From Halieaceae bacterium (lineage in GTDB: Bacteria; Pseudomonadota; Gammaproteobacteria; Pseudomonadales; Halieaceae), in the NCBI GenBank assembly GCA_011523115.1, contig WTHO01000002.1, positions 1-17,765 on the forward strand: a stretch of DNA of 17,765 nucleotides, written 5' to 3'. The position numbers and the translations under genes were made by a program. The notes under the pieces were generated by a model. It saw nothing but the letters and a program-made list of their open reading frames with translations. It ran no database searches and was not told where the DNA came from. Numbering within the stretch: the stretch's first letter is position 1; every line of letters begins with the position of its first letter. Positions 1 to 7,878 of the stretch are shown here, piece after piece.

Positions 1-269
1 CTGTCAGCCCACTGAGCGCCGCTCAGCCCTCCAAGCATGAACCCCAGCAGGAATGGGGGTATCAGCGAACACCAGCGCAGCTTCCCGAGCGGCCACAACA
101 CGACGGCTGCCACCACCCAGAGAGGTTCGGGTATGAAAAGGCTACCTGCAAGGCCCCCGAGCAGTGCGAAGAGGGCCCGCTCCGTGAGGATAGCTTCGGC
201 GTGATCGGTGACCGGCACGGGCACTCGCAACCCGTCGAAAATACCTTGAGCTCGGAGACGGAAGACCAT
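1..269 (-). CDS. comEC: ComEC-like competence DNA-uptake channel, N-terminal fragment
   Basis: The reading frame starts at an ATG at 269 and stays open to the window edge, giving about 89 residues of the amino terminus. ComEC/Rec2 proteins are inner-membrane channels that carry single-stranded DNA into the cytoplasm during natural transformation. The visible part has a short hydrophilic start, then closely spaced hydrophobic segments (about residues 30-48, 49-60 and 65-80, including LLGGLAGSLF and PPFLLGFMLGGLSGAQW). This fits the small membrane hairpins at the ComEC N-terminus. No catalytic or diagnostic domain is in the window, so the name rests partly on position: comEC next to a DUF2062 gene and the lol operon is an arrangement I remember from Pseudomonas. 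No convincing ribosome binding site precedes the ATG; in-frame GTG codons lie a few codons upstream. It diverges from the DUF2062 gene. Confidence 0.55.
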   Translation of the reverse strand, partial: MVFRLRAQGIFDGLRVPVPVTDHAEAILTERALFALLGGLAGSLFIPEPLWVVAAVVLWPLGKLRWCSLIPPFLLGFMLGGLSGAQWAD

Positions 270-379
270 CGTGCACACTGCATCACTCGCCCGCGCACCC
301 TGACAGATCACTGGCCAAAATCAGCTCACAAAAGATTATGATTAGCGTCCCAAGCAAACGATGCTCAGCTGCACACGCG

Positions 380-898
380 ATGCCCAAGAAACAACTCAGA
401 AAGTGGATTCCGACACCGGGCACGGTACGACGGCATCGTTCGCTGAGAATATTCGGCCGCTGGGTGGAAAACACCAATTTGTGGCAACTGAGCCGGCACA
501 CAACTGCCAAGGCATTTGCCATCGGTCTCTATTGTGCGATGTTGCCAGTACCGGGGCAGATGATTATCTCTGTCGCACTGGCGATCATTTTTACCGCCAA
601 CGTGCCCCTGAGCTTTTCGCTGATTTTTATCACCAACCCTCTGACAATGCCTGCGATTTACTACGCCGCATACAAGCTGGGTGCCTGGCTTTTGAGAACA
701 AAACCGCTGGACGTTGAATTTGAGGCGTCGTGGACCTGGTTTACCCAATCGCTGGACGAGATCTGGCTCCCGTTGTTGGTGGGATCTCAGGTCATGGGCA
801 TTATTCTGGGCATCTTCGGTTACTTGCTCATCGACTCACTCTGGCGCAACGCCATTCGCAGACAGTGGCAAGCCCGCCGGAGGCGTCGTAGTCAATGA
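380..898 (+). CDS. DUF2062 family small membrane protein
   Basis: This is a 172-residue protein of the DUF2062 family, an inner-membrane family without an established function. Visible family features are a basic start (MPKKQLRKWIPTP), the NLWQLSRH stretch at about 33-40, a conserved PVPGQM at 56-61 between hydrophobic helices, NPLTMP at 86-91, a second pair of helices at about 126-150 and an Arg-rich C-terminus. The ATG at 380 is preferred because family members usually begin with a MPRR/MPKK-like sequence. An in-frame ATG at 338 would add 14 residues, but it lies inside a TATGAT sequence (337-342) that could be the -10 box of this gene. Neither start has a strong ribosome binding site. The gene diverges from comEC and its stop overlaps that of lolE. 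The family assignment is good; the role is unknown. Confidence 0.85.
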   Translation: MPKKQLRKWIPTPGTVRRHRSLRIFGRWVENTNLWQLSRHTTAKAFAIGLYCAMLPVPGQMIISVALAIIFTANVPLSFSLIFITNPLTMPAIYYAAYKLGAWLLRTKPLDVEFEASWTWFTQSLDEIWLPLLVGSQVMGIILGIFGYLLIDSLWRNAIRRQWQARRRRRSQ

Positions 899-2097
899 GC
901 CAGCGTCTCAGCGATCGGAAGCGAAGCCGCCCGCAGAGCCGGTAGCACCGCCGCCAGCACCGAAAGACCGATTGCAATGACACTGGTTGTCATAAAATCT
1001 TGCCATCGAATATCCACGGGCACATAAGACAGCGGGTAGACGTCGGTCTGCAGGAATCGCATGCCCAGTATTTGCTCAAGCCAATTGGCCATATCCGGTG
1101 TGGACATGGCCAAGCCGTAACCGAGAAGCATGCCTGCCAGAGCACCGACCAGACCAATCAGCCCGCCCTGAAAAAAGAATACGGCGGTGAGGTCGGTTCC
1201 CCGCCCTCCCATGGCCATCAACATGGCCACGGCGCGCCGACGGTCGGTCACAACCAGCATCAGTGACGACACCACGTTGAATGCTGCGACCAAAATCACG
1301 ATGAACAGAATCATGCCCACCAAGTCACGGGACAACTGAATAGCGGAATATAAATTGCCATGCGTCGTCCGCCAGTCGGTTATCTGCAGCGGCGCGGGCA
1401 GCTGCTCATACACTCGCCAGCGCCAATCGCTCGCAGCGAAGACGTCAGCAAGCTGGATGGCAATGCCTTCACGCGTCGAAGCAGAGCCGAGATAAGGCGA
1501 CAACGCCTGACGATTAACGAGAGCCAGCACCTCATCCAGCTCGGTCCCGGATTCCAATACCGCGGTTAACGTCACGTTGAGCGGCTGGTATTGAGCCCCC
1601 TCACTCGTCGGCAAAATAAAGCTGAGGCGATCACCCACCCTCAGACCCAACCGGGTGACCATGGCAGCACCGAGCACCAAGGATTGCTCATCCCAGACGT
1701 CAACGGCCGGTGAGAGCAGTGCGCCATAATGGGATACCGATGCGGCGTCGACGCCCGTCAGCTGTGTTGCTGCTACCGATTGGCCCCGAAGAAGCAGCGA
1801 GTCCGCTGCAACAAACCGCCGCACAGAGACGACGCCGGGGTCAGACTCCAACATCGCCGCCAGCCCCGGCCAATCAACCGTCGGGCCTGCGCCCAGCACC
1901 TGCACGTGGGGCACCAAGGCCAGAATCCGGTCACGCATCTCTCGATCAAAGCCATTCATGACTGACTGCACAGTCAGCAGCAGTGCAATCGCCAGTGCCA
2001 TACCCACAATCGAGACCCGGGACAGAAACGCAGACAGGCCCTTGCCCGGATCGAAGGTTTGTCTGAGTGCAAGATGCCAACGCAAAGACCAGGGCAT
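892..2097 (-). CDS. lolE: Lipoprotein-releasing ABC transporter permease LolE
   Basis: This 401-residue permease is one membrane half of LolCDE, which extracts mature lipoproteins from the inner membrane and hands them to LolA. It has the MacB-like layout: TM1 at about 25-48 ending in the conserved QSVMNGF, a large periplasmic domain to about 255, TM2 at about 258-284 (ILVAAFNVVSSLML), TM3 at about 303-330 and TM4 at about 370-392. It is shorter and more divergent than the lolC product encoded upstream, and it lacks the SPLGVFP-type hook loop seen there, which supports the LolE call. The ATG overlaps the lolD stop by one base (TGATG) and has a GGAGG site 7 nt upstream, so it is translationally coupled. 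The two permeases could be swapped in name, but order and hook loop favour this choice. Confidence 0.88.
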   Translation of the reverse strand: MPWSLRWHLALRQTFDPGKGLSAFLSRVSIVGMALAIALLLTVQSVMNGFDREMRDRILALVPHVQVLGAGPTVDWPGLAAMLESDPGVVSVRRFVAADSLLLRGQSVAATQLTGVDAASVSHYGALLSPAVDVWDEQSLVLGAAMVTRLGLRVGDRLSFILPTSEGAQYQPLNVTLTAVLESGTELDEVLALVNRQALSPYLGSASTREGIAIQLADVFAASDWRWRVYEQLPAPLQITDWRTTHGNLYSAIQLSRDLVGMILFIVILVAAFNVVSSLMLVVTDRRRAVAMLMAMGGRGTDLTAVFFFQGGLIGLVGALAGMLLGYGLAMSTPDMANWLEQILGMRFLQTDVYPLSYVPVDIRWQDFMTTSVIAIGLSVLAAVLPALRAASLPIAETLAH

Positions 2098-2777
2098 CAG
2101 CTCGCCTCCAGCCGCCCTTCGGTCAGCGTCATTTGCCGATCCATTCTGGCGGCAATCCCCGGGTCGTGGGTCACGACAACAAAGGCTGTATCACGATCGC
2201 GCAAAGTCGCCATCGCCGATAACACCTGCTCGGCGGTATCTGGGTCCAGATTACCTGTCGGTTCGTCCATCAATACGCAGGCGGGTTCGTTAACCAGCGC
2301 TCGCGCAATCGCCACTCTCTGCCTTTCGCCTCCCGACAGTGCCGCGGGGCGATGCTGCAAACGATCACCCAAACCCAACTGCTCGAGCAGTTTTTGCGCC
2401 CTCAAGTGGGCAGCCTTCCGACCCAGCCCGCCTATTCTGGCCGGCATCGCGACGCCCTCCAGCGCTGTGAATTCAGGCAGTAGATGATGCATCTGGAAGA
2501 CAAAGCCCAAGTGCTGATTCCGCCACTGACTCCGCTCAGATTCCGACAGCGAGGGCAATGCCCGGCCCGCAACCCTCACCACGCCCGATGTCGGCAGGTC
2601 CAGACCACCCAGACAATTGAGCAAGGTCGACTTTCCCGCTCCCGAGGCACCCACCACTGCGAGCCACTCCCCCGAGGCTATCTCGAGTTGCAGTTGATTC
2701 AACACGGTGATGTTGTGACGCCCGTCAGAATAGATCTTGGTAAGCGCCTCCGCAGCGAGGACACTGGCTTCAGACAT
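2097..2777 (-). CDS. lolD: Lipoprotein-releasing ABC transporter ATPase LolD
   Basis: This 226-residue cytoplasmic ATPase drives the LolCE permeases. Every ABC motif is intact: Walker A GASGAGKST at 43-51, Q-loop Gln95 in FVFQMHHLLPEF, signature LSGGERQR at 147-154, Walker B VLMDEPT at 168-174 with the D-loop NLD, and the switch histidine His204 in VVTHD. Length and motif spacing are typical of LolD/MacB-type ATPases. The FQMHHLLPEFTALEGVAMP segment resembles LolD proteins in particular. The start at 2777 lies inside the end of lolC (8-bp overlap) with an AGAGG site 9 nt upstream, and the stop shares one base with the lolE start, so the three genes form one coupled transcript. Confidence 0.95.
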   Translation of the reverse strand: MSEASVLAAEALTKIYSDGRHNITVLNQLQLEIASGEWLAVVGASGAGKSTLLNCLGGLDLPTSGVVRVAGRALPSLSESERSQWRNQHLGFVFQMHHLLPEFTALEGVAMPARIGGLGRKAAHLRAQKLLEQLGLGDRLQHRPAALSGGERQRVAIARALVNEPACVLMDEPTGNLDPDTAEQVLSAMATLRDRDTAFVVVTHDPGIAARMDRQMTLTEGRLEAS

Positions 2778-4005
2778 AATTGAGAGCCTCTGCCGGCGGA
2801 ATCCGCGAAGCGCGCCAAGCGGGATACACGCTGGCCATTAAACTCAGCATCGCCGCCACCACGATGACCGACAACACGTCGCCCCACTGGAGCACTGACG
2901 GCAGGCCGCCGATATAATAAACCGCCGGGTCGAACAGCACCCTGCCAGACAGGGCCTCGATCCAGAGTGACAGGTCCGATATCGATAGCGCCAATGAGAC
3001 CCCCATCAACGTGCCCAGAGTGATGCCCACTGCGGCCAGCATCATGCCATGCCCCAAAAATAGCATTAGCAGGCGCCCCGTGGTTAATCCCAGCACCTGC
3101 AAGATGGCGATGTCGCTACGCTTCTCGGTGACCGACAGGGTCAGCGTCGAGACGAGATTGAATGCCGCCACGAGGATCACGGAAGTCAGCAATACCCCCA
3201 CCGTGATTTTTTCCATCTTGATCGCTGCAAACAAAGAGCCCTGAGAGGATCGCCAGTCACTGATGACAGGGCGCTCAGCCGTCACTGAGGCCAATGCATT
3301 GCTCACCATCGCGACTTGACTGCGGTCCGTCAGTCGAAGTTGCACACCGCGTTCTCCAGTGCGGCCGAGCAACTTGTCAGCGGTGTGCTGTGAGACGTAG
3401 GCCACCTGCGCGTCAGGTGGCGCCCCCACTGCGAAAAGCCCCACCACAGTCAGCGCCCTCGACCGCGGGAACACGCCCAGAGGACTGACAGTCAGGCGGG
3501 GGAGCAACACCTCTACCGAATCACCGACATCCACCCGCAGTAAGCGAGCGAGATCCGCACCCAACACCACGGTGAAGGGCTGTACCTCCAAGTCCACGAG
3601 CTCGCCCACCACCAAATGAGGGCCAACATCAAGCACCTCTGACAGGCCAGCCCGGGACGCACCGATTAATTGGATACCGCGGCTGCGCGTGCCCGCGCGC
3701 AGCAACACGGTGCCACTGTGAAATTGAGTGGCTCCCGTGACGCCCTCCTGATCGATGGCGAGTGATGCCCAGCGACTCAGGTTTTCATCGCTACTGTCCG
3801 GGGGCAGCACGGTCATATCCGGCGTCACAGACAGCAGCCGCTGGTGCAACTCGCCCGAGAAACCGTTCATAACCGATAGAACGGTAATCAACGCGGCAAC
3901 ACCCAGCATCATTCCCAAAAGGGAAGCCAGTGCGACAAATCGGGTGAACCGGCGCTGGCCACTGCCCACGCTAAAGCGGACAACGAGCTCCCAAAACAAG
4001 GACAC
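2770..4005 (-). CDS. lolC: Lipoprotein-releasing ABC transporter permease LolC
   Basis: This 411-residue permease is the LolA-recruiting half of LolCDE. TM1 spans about 23-46 and runs into LSVMNGF; a periplasmic MacB-like domain follows to about 265, then TM2 at about 268-296 (VILVAAFNLVSTLTLSV), TM3 at about 312-342 and TM4 at about 374-398. The loop SPLGVFPRSR at about 174-183 sits where the LolC 'hook' that grips LolA lies in E. coli, and it keeps the Pro-rich character. TEKRSDIAILQVLG after TM2 is a classic LolC/E coupling segment. The start codon is GTG, with only a weak AGG-containing site further upstream. It is the first lol gene and begins 42 bp after nqrM on the same strand, so it may be read from its own promoter or by readthrough. 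Confidence 0.92.
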   Translation of the reverse strand: MSLFWELVVRFSVGSGQRRFTRFVALASLLGMMLGVAALITVLSVMNGFSGELHQRLLSVTPDMTVLPPDSSDENLSRWASLAIDQEGVTGATQFHSGTVLLRAGTRSRGIQLIGASRAGLSEVLDVGPHLVVGELVDLEVQPFTVVLGADLARLLRVDVGDSVEVLLPRLTVSPLGVFPRSRALTVVGLFAVGAPPDAQVAYVSQHTADKLLGRTGERGVQLRLTDRSQVAMVSNALASVTAERPVISDWRSSQGSLFAAIKMEKITVGVLLTSVILVAAFNLVSTLTLSVTEKRSDIAILQVLGLTTGRLLMLFLGHGMMLAAVGITLGTLMGVSLALSISDLSLWIEALSGRVLFDPAVYYIGGLPSVLQWGDVLSVIVVAAMLSLMASVYPAWRASRIPPAEALNYV

Positions 4006-4047
4006 GACGAGAAAAAGCCTACCGTGCGATGTGGTAACCCGAGGCGA

Positions 4048-4269
4048 TCAGCGGTTTGGTCGCTCGGGATCGACCTGACCTACAGGATCAGCATCGCCAC
4101 CGCTATCACAGCGCTGGGGATCCCCACCACAGATCTCGCATTCCTGATCAATGCCCACGGCACCCAGACCACCGCAGGAACCCTTTATGGGCGCCCGGCC
4201 GAAGATCACCCCTACGGCCATCGCTGCCATGATGCCCATGAATACCAGCAAAGCGAGCACATAGGTCAT
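4048..4269 (-). CDS. nqrM: Na+-NQR maturation protein NqrM
   Basis: This 73-residue protein matches the NqrM (DUF539) family: one N-terminal membrane helix at about 3-23, then IKGSCGGLGAVG and the Cys cluster ECEICGGDPQRC. The four cysteines are at 32, 44, 47 and 54, and the spacing is that of the family. NqrM is required to assemble a functional Na+-NQR in Vibrio, with the cysteines thought to help deliver iron to the NqrD/NqrE centre; that mechanism is family knowledge and is not visible here. The gene lies 22 bp downstream of apbE and has a good ribosome site (AAGGGAG, 8 nt before the ATG). The acidic, low-complexity tail after residue 55 is variable in the family. Its position at the end of the nqr operon fits exactly. 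Confidence 0.93.
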   Translation of the reverse strand: MTYVLALLVFMGIMAAMAVGVIFGRAPIKGSCGGLGAVGIDQECEICGGDPQRCDSGGDADPVGQVDPERPNR

Positions 4270-4291
4270 TGCGAAATCTCCCTTATTCCGT

Positions 4292-5332
4292 TCATGGCGA
4301 ATCCGCCTCCTCCAACCACTGTGCCATCGCTGAACTGGCCATCACCTCCAGTGATTTTTCTGATCGCTTGAGTAGGTAGACCGCAAGACCACGTTGTTCC
4401 GCCAGCATCATGGCCTCGGCAGATCCCACGATGGTCAACGCCGTCGCCCAAGCGTCGGCCATCATGGCAGAGCCGTGCACAACTGTCACTGACACCACAT
4501 CATGTTGGATTGGGTAGCCGGTTCTGGGGTCTAGCAGGTGCGAATAACGCCGCCCGTCGTACTCGAAGAAATTTCGGTAGTCACCCGAGGTAGCGATGCC
4601 TGTATCGGAGACCCGCAAGGCCGCCTGAATGCCCCCACGGGCCCCCGGCTCAGGTCGCTCTATGGCGATCCGCCAGGCGTCTCCGCGAGGACTCTGCCCG
4701 CGAACCCGCACCTCACCACCGACCTCCAGCATAAAGTGCGGCACTCCGAGTCCATCTAGCGCATCGGCACCCAAATCGACAGCGTATCCTTTGGCCAGCG
4801 ACGAAAAATCCAGCTTCAGGCCGGGGCTGTCCTTACTGAGCATGCGCGTGGCAGAGTGCCAACTGAGCCGACTCACACCAACGTCTTCCAAGACTGCATT
4901 AATTTCTGTCTGATCCGGGAAGCCCACGGGCCCCGCTGGACCGAAGCCCCAAAGATCTGACAGGGGGCTCACGCTCACGTCATAGGCCCCTGCGGTAGCG
5001 GCACTGATTTCCAAGGCGGATGAGAGCACGTAGGCGAAATCCCAATCCACTTGTATCGACACATTGGCATCTGAGGCATTAAATGTACTGATCAGGCTGG
5101 CCGGATCGTAGTGATTCATGCTGCGGTTGACGAGGGCAAAAGCCGCGTCGAGCTCTGCCTCGACCTGCGCCGGGGAAACGGCATCAGGCGCACCGAGATA
5201 GGAAAGCGACCAGGTCGTGCCAAATATGCTCCCGCTCAGCTGTACCGGTCGACTTTCGGCGCCACAGCCAACCAGACAGCAAAAGGCCAGCACAAGTGCT
5301 GGCCCCCGCAAAACCTCAACCAAACGGTCCAC
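4292..5332 (-). CDS. apbE: FAD:protein FMN transferase ApbE (lipoprotein)
   Basis: ApbE cuts FAD and attaches FMN through a phosphoester bond to threonine in target proteins, here NqrB and NqrC. The preferred start is a GTG at 5332 that overlaps the nqrF stop (TAGTG), giving 346 residues. This yields a compact signal peptide ending in the lipobox LVGC with lipidated Cys23, so the enzyme should sit on the periplasmic side. Family motifs in order: GSIFGTTWS at 34-42, KLDFSSLAKGYAVD at 173-186 (flavin site), LEVGGEVRVRG at 202-212, SHLLDPRTG at 264-272, and the metal-binding MADAWATAL at 291-299. An upstream in-frame start at 5443 would put a long basic extension ahead of the signal peptide and overlap nqrF by more than 100 bp, so it is unlikely. 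A terminator-like hairpin lies in the signal-peptide codons. Confidence 0.93.
   Translation of the reverse strand: MDRLVEVLRGPALVLAFCCLVGCGAESRPVQLSGSIFGTTWSLSYLGAPDAVSPAQVEAELDAAFALVNRSMNHYDPASLISTFNASDANVSIQVDWDFAYVLSSALEISAATAGAYDVSVSPLSDLWGFGPAGPVGFPDQTEINAVLEDVGVSRLSWHSATRMLSKDSPGLKLDFSSLAKGYAVDLGADALDGLGVPHFMLEVGGEVRVRGQSPRGDAWRIAIERPEPGARGGIQAALRVSDTGIATSGDYRNFFEYDGRRYSHLLDPRTGYPIQHDVVSVTVVHGSAMMADAWATALTIVGSAEAMMLAEQRGLAVYLLKRSEKSLEVMASSAMAQWLEEADSP
5281..5304 (-). terminator. Terminator-like hairpin inside the apbE signal-peptide codons
   Basis: On the minus strand the arms GGCCAGCAC and GTGCTGGCC form a perfect 9-bp inverted repeat around TT (8 bp with a CTTG loop is sterically more realistic), followed at once by TTTT. 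It begins 28 nt past the nqrF stop codon and covers apbE codons for about residues 10-18. The short U-run suggests a weak or partial terminator/attenuator rather than a full stop, because nqrM and apbE lie downstream and are needed with Nqr. The structure is directly visible; the function is inferred. Confidence 0.45.
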
Positions 5333-6555
5333 TAGCCGCCGAAGTCGTCGAGGAAGATATTTTCTCGCTCCACGCCTAAATCCAGCAACATGTTGATCAC
5401 CGCAGAATTCATCATGGGTGGACCACACATGTAGTACTCGCAATCCTCAGGTGCCGGATGATCCTTCAGGTACTGCTCGTATAGCACGTTGTGGATAAAG
5501 CCCGTGAGGCCCTCCCAGTTATCCTCCGGTTGAGGATCTGACAGCGCCACGTGCCACTCAAAATTGTCATTCTCTGCATCGAGTCCGTCGTAGTCTTCAA
5601 CGTAAAACATTTCTCGCAGCGACCGCGCACCGTACCAGAAACTAATCTTCCGATCCGTCTTGATGCGCTTCAACTGATCAAAAAGGTGCGACCGCATTGG
5701 CGCCATACCGGCACCCCCGCCAATGAAAACCATCTCGTTGTTCGTTTCTTTGGCAAAGAACTCGCCGAAGGGCCCGTATACGTTGACCTTATCTCCCGGC
5801 TTCAGGTTGAACGTCCAGCTCGACATGATACCGGGCACGATGCCTTCGCTACCCGGTGGCGGCGTCGCGATCCGAATGTTGAACTTGACGATGCCTTTCT
5901 CCTCGGGGTAATTGGCCATGGAGTAGGCGCGGATAGTGGTGTCCTTGCAGGAGGACTCAAGATTGAAGAAGCCGAATCGCTCCCAGTCACCGCGGTACTC
6001 CTCCTCGACGTCGAAGTCGCTATATTTCACCGCGTGGGGCGGGCACTCCAGCTGCACGTATCCGCCTGCTCGGAAGTCAACGCTCTCGCCCTCGGGCAGT
6101 CTGAGTACCAACTCCTTGATGAAGGTCGCTACGTTCTCGTTGGATTCGACCGTGCACTCCCACTGTTTGACGCCAAAGACTTCCTCCGGCACCTGAATCT
6201 TGAGATCTTGTTTTACTGGGGTCTGACATGAAAGCCGCCAGCCTTCGGTCGCCTCTCGCCGGGTGAAGTGTGACTCCTCAGTAGGGAGCATGGCGCCACC
6301 GCCCTCTTCGACAACACATTTGCACTGCGCGCAGGTGCCACCGCCACCGCAAGCGCTGGCGAGGAACAAGTCCGCATCTGCCAGCGTCTGCAGCAACTTA
6401 CCCCCGGCGGGCACTTCAATCGTTCGCTCGCCGTTGATTTCGATGCTGATGTTGCCGCTCGAGACCAGACGGCTTCGGGCAACAAGGATCACCAGAACCA
6501 AAGCCAGAATGATCGCGGTAAACATGCCGGTGCCGTAGACAATCGTCAGATCCAT
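5332..6555 (-). CDS. nqrF: Na+-translocating NADH:quinone reductase subunit F
   Basis: NqrF is the NADH-oxidising entry subunit of Na+-NQR. The 407-residue protein has an N-terminal membrane anchor at about 5-26 and a plant-type ferredoxin domain with [2Fe-2S] ligands Cys69, Cys75, Cys78 and Cys110 ([10 protein letters not shown] ... RLSCQ). A ferredoxin-reductase module follows, with the FAD motif RAYSM at 209-213, the NADH motif [11 protein letters not shown] at 279-289, CGPPMMN from 377 and the typical FLDDFGG C-terminus. Length and spacing match Vibrio NqrF. The ATG at 6555 has an AGGAG site about 10 nt upstream. It is separated from nqrE by 55 bp, the only notable gap within nqrA-F, and its stop overlaps the apbE GTG. 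Confidence 0.97.
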   Translation of the reverse strand: MDLTIVYGTGMFTAIILALVLVILVARSRLVSSGNISIEINGERTIEVPAGGKLLQTLADADLFLASACGGGGTCAQCKCVVEEGGGAMLPTEESHFTRREATEGWRLSCQTPVKQDLKIQVPEEVFGVKQWECTVESNENVATFIKELVLRLPEGESVDFRAGGYVQLECPPHAVKYSDFDVEEEYRGDWERFGFFNLESSCKDTTIRAYSMANYPEEKGIVKFNIRIATPPPGSEGIVPGIMSSWTFNLKPGDKVNVYGPFGEFFAKETNNEMVFIGGGAGMAPMRSHLFDQLKRIKTDRKISFWYGARSLREMFYVEDYDGLDAENDNFEWHVALSDPQPEDNWEGLTGFIHNVLYEQYLKDHPAPEDCEYYMCGPPMMNSAVINMLLDLGVERENIFLDDFGG

Positions 6556-6588
6556 TACCCGTGCACTCCTATCCGTCGCACTTGAGAT

Positions 6589-6610
6589 ATCGGTTCAATG
6601 AAATACCGAT
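6589..6610 (-). other. Hairpin in the nqrE-nqrF intergenic gap
   Basis: Arms ATCGGT and ACCGAT pair as a 6-bp stem with a 10-nt loop immediately after the nqrE stop codon. No T-run follows, so it is not an intrinsic terminator. It lies between two genes of one operon and could be an mRNA-processing or stability element, or chance. Flanking ATATC/GATAT bases offer a competing pairing. Confidence 0.3.
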
Positions 6611-7219
6611 TCAAATATCGATTCCACCAAAAGACATAAAACCCAGTGACATCAGCCCTACCGTGATAAAGGTAATGCCGAGTCCCTGCAGACCGTCCGG
6701 GACATCGCTGTACTTGAGTTTTTCGCGGATCCCTGCGAGAGCCACTATAGCCAATGCCCAACCCACCCCGGCACCCGCACCGAATACGGCGCTCTCGGCG
6801 AAATCGAAGCTACGCTCCTGCATCAGCAGAGAGGCGCCCAAGATGGCGCAATTAACGGTAATCAAAGGCAAGAAAACGCCCAGCGTGGCGTAAAGCGCGG
6901 GCACGTATTTATCCAGAAACATCTCGAGAATCTGGACGAGCGCCGCAATCACCGCGATGTAACTCAGCAAACCCAAAAAGTTGAGATCCACATCGGGCAA
7001 GCCCGCCCAGGCCAGCGCACCATCTGCCAGGAGGTATTGATAAATCAGATTGTTGACCGGCACCGTGATGGACAACACCACGATCACCGCCACGCCCAGC
7101 CCTGCCGCGGTCTGGATTTTCTTCGATACGGCGAGAAAAGTGCACATGCCCAGAAAAAAAGAGAGCGCCATATTTTCGATAAAAATAGCGCGCACAAACA
7201 AACTCAGATAGTGCTCCAT
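6611..7219 (-). CDS. nqrE: Na+-translocating NADH:quinone reductase subunit E
   Basis: This 202-residue integral membrane subunit is a pseudo-twofold partner of NqrD. The two are thought to sandwich a membrane-embedded [2Fe-2S] centre that passes electrons across the bilayer. Six hydrophobic helices are apparent. The two conserved cysteines are Cys26 ([11 protein letters not shown]) and Cys124 ([15 protein letters not shown]). [18 protein letters not shown] at the start and GREKL-like [19 protein letters not shown] near the end are family signatures. The start ATG shares a base with the nqrD stop (TAATG) and has a GAGGAGA ribosome site. Length and helix pattern are normal. Confidence 0.97.
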   Translation of the reverse strand: MEHYLSLFVRAIFIENMALSFFLGMCTFLAVSKKIQTAAGLGVAVIVVLSITVPVNNLIYQYLLADGALAWAGLPDVDLNFLGLLSYIAVIAALVQILEMFLDKYVPALYATLGVFLPLITVNCAILGASLLMQERSFDFAESAVFGAGAGVGWALAIVALAGIREKLKYSDVPDGLQGLGITFITVGLMSLGFMSFGGIDI

Positions 7220-7878
7220 TACGCGCTCTCCTCTGCCGGGTTGTGATGCGCAATCCGAAATTCAGGCTCTTCAACCTGCTCGGTATTCACCGCGCGGATT
7301 GCCCAAATCAGCAGCCCAATCAAGAAGAAAGCGCTGGGTGGCAATAGCAACAGGCCATTGGCTTGATACCAGCCTCCCTCGGTCACCAGGGGGAGAATCT
7401 CTACACCAAAGAGTTTGCCGGTCCCGAACAGTTCTCGCACTGTCGCAACGACCAGTAGCACAAACGAGTACCCCAACCCGTTACCCACCCCGTCCATGAA
7501 ACTGGGCAGCGGCGCGTTCTTCATCGCAAAGGCCTCGGCACGGCCCATCACGATGCAGTTGGTGATAATCAGACCCACAAAGACCGACAGCTGCTTGGAG
7601 ATATCGTAGGCGACCGCCTTCAACACTTGATCAACCACGATCACCAGCGAGGCAATGATCGTCATCTGCACGATAATCCGGATGCTCGAGGGAATGAATT
7701 GACGGATACACGAAATGAAGAAGCTGGAGAATGCCGTCACCAGCGTCAGCGCAATACACATCACCACGGTAACGCGGAGTGAAGTCGTGACGGCAAGTGC
7801 GGAGCAGATGCCCAGGATCTGCAGCGCGATCGGATTGTTTTTGAAAATCGGATCGACCAGGGTGTCACGCATACTCAT
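7219..7878 (-). CDS. nqrD: Na+-translocating NADH:quinone reductase subunit D
   Basis: This 219-residue integral membrane subunit has the signature start [24 protein letters not shown] and the core [27 protein letters not shown]. The metal-centre cysteines are Cys25 and Cys108, matching the pair that with NqrE holds the intramembrane [2Fe-2S] centre in Vibrio. [11 protein letters not shown] and the final [28 protein letters not shown] are also family-typical. The start overlaps the nqrC stop (TGATG) with a GGGGAGA site just upstream, showing translational coupling. Nothing unusual was seen in length or composition. Confidence 0.97.
   Translation of the reverse strand: MSMRDTLVDPIFKNNPIALQILGICSALAVTTSLRVTVVMCIALTLVTAFSSFFISCIRQFIPSSIRIIVQMTIIASLVIVVDQVLKAVAYDISKQLSVFVGLIITNCIVMGRAEAFAMKNAPLPSFMDGVGNGLGYSFVLLVVATVRELFGTGKLFGVEILPLVTEGGWYQANGLLLLPPSAFFLIGLLIWAIRAVNTEQVEEPEFRIAHHNPAEESA

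Noticed and set aside
62..298. 78-codon minus-strand frame overlapping the comEC fragment
   Set aside because: It uses another frame, is rich in Cys, Ser and Arg and closes inside the window. The competing frame from 269 is hydrophobic, membrane-like and open to the edge, which fits comEC.
337..342. TATGAT as a firm promoter for the DUF2062 gene
   Set aside because: The -10 match is good, but I found no matching -35 box at 16-18 bp upstream, so it is mentioned only in support of the later start codon.
4012..4045. Possible intrinsic terminator between nqrM and lolC
   Set aside because: GCCT and AGGC can pair ahead of a TTTTT run on the minus strand, but the stem is only 4 bp, with an interrupted inner ACC/GGT pairing and a large bulge. 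This is too weak to annotate, although partial termination cannot be excluded.
5333..5443. 37-residue N-terminal extension of ApbE
   Set aside because: It would overlap the conserved end of nqrF and place a basic segment before the lipoprotein signal peptide; the GTG at 5332 gives a normal signal.
5551..6231. 226-codon open frame on the plus strand
   Set aside because: It is antisense to nqrF, with no domain resemblance and no start signal.
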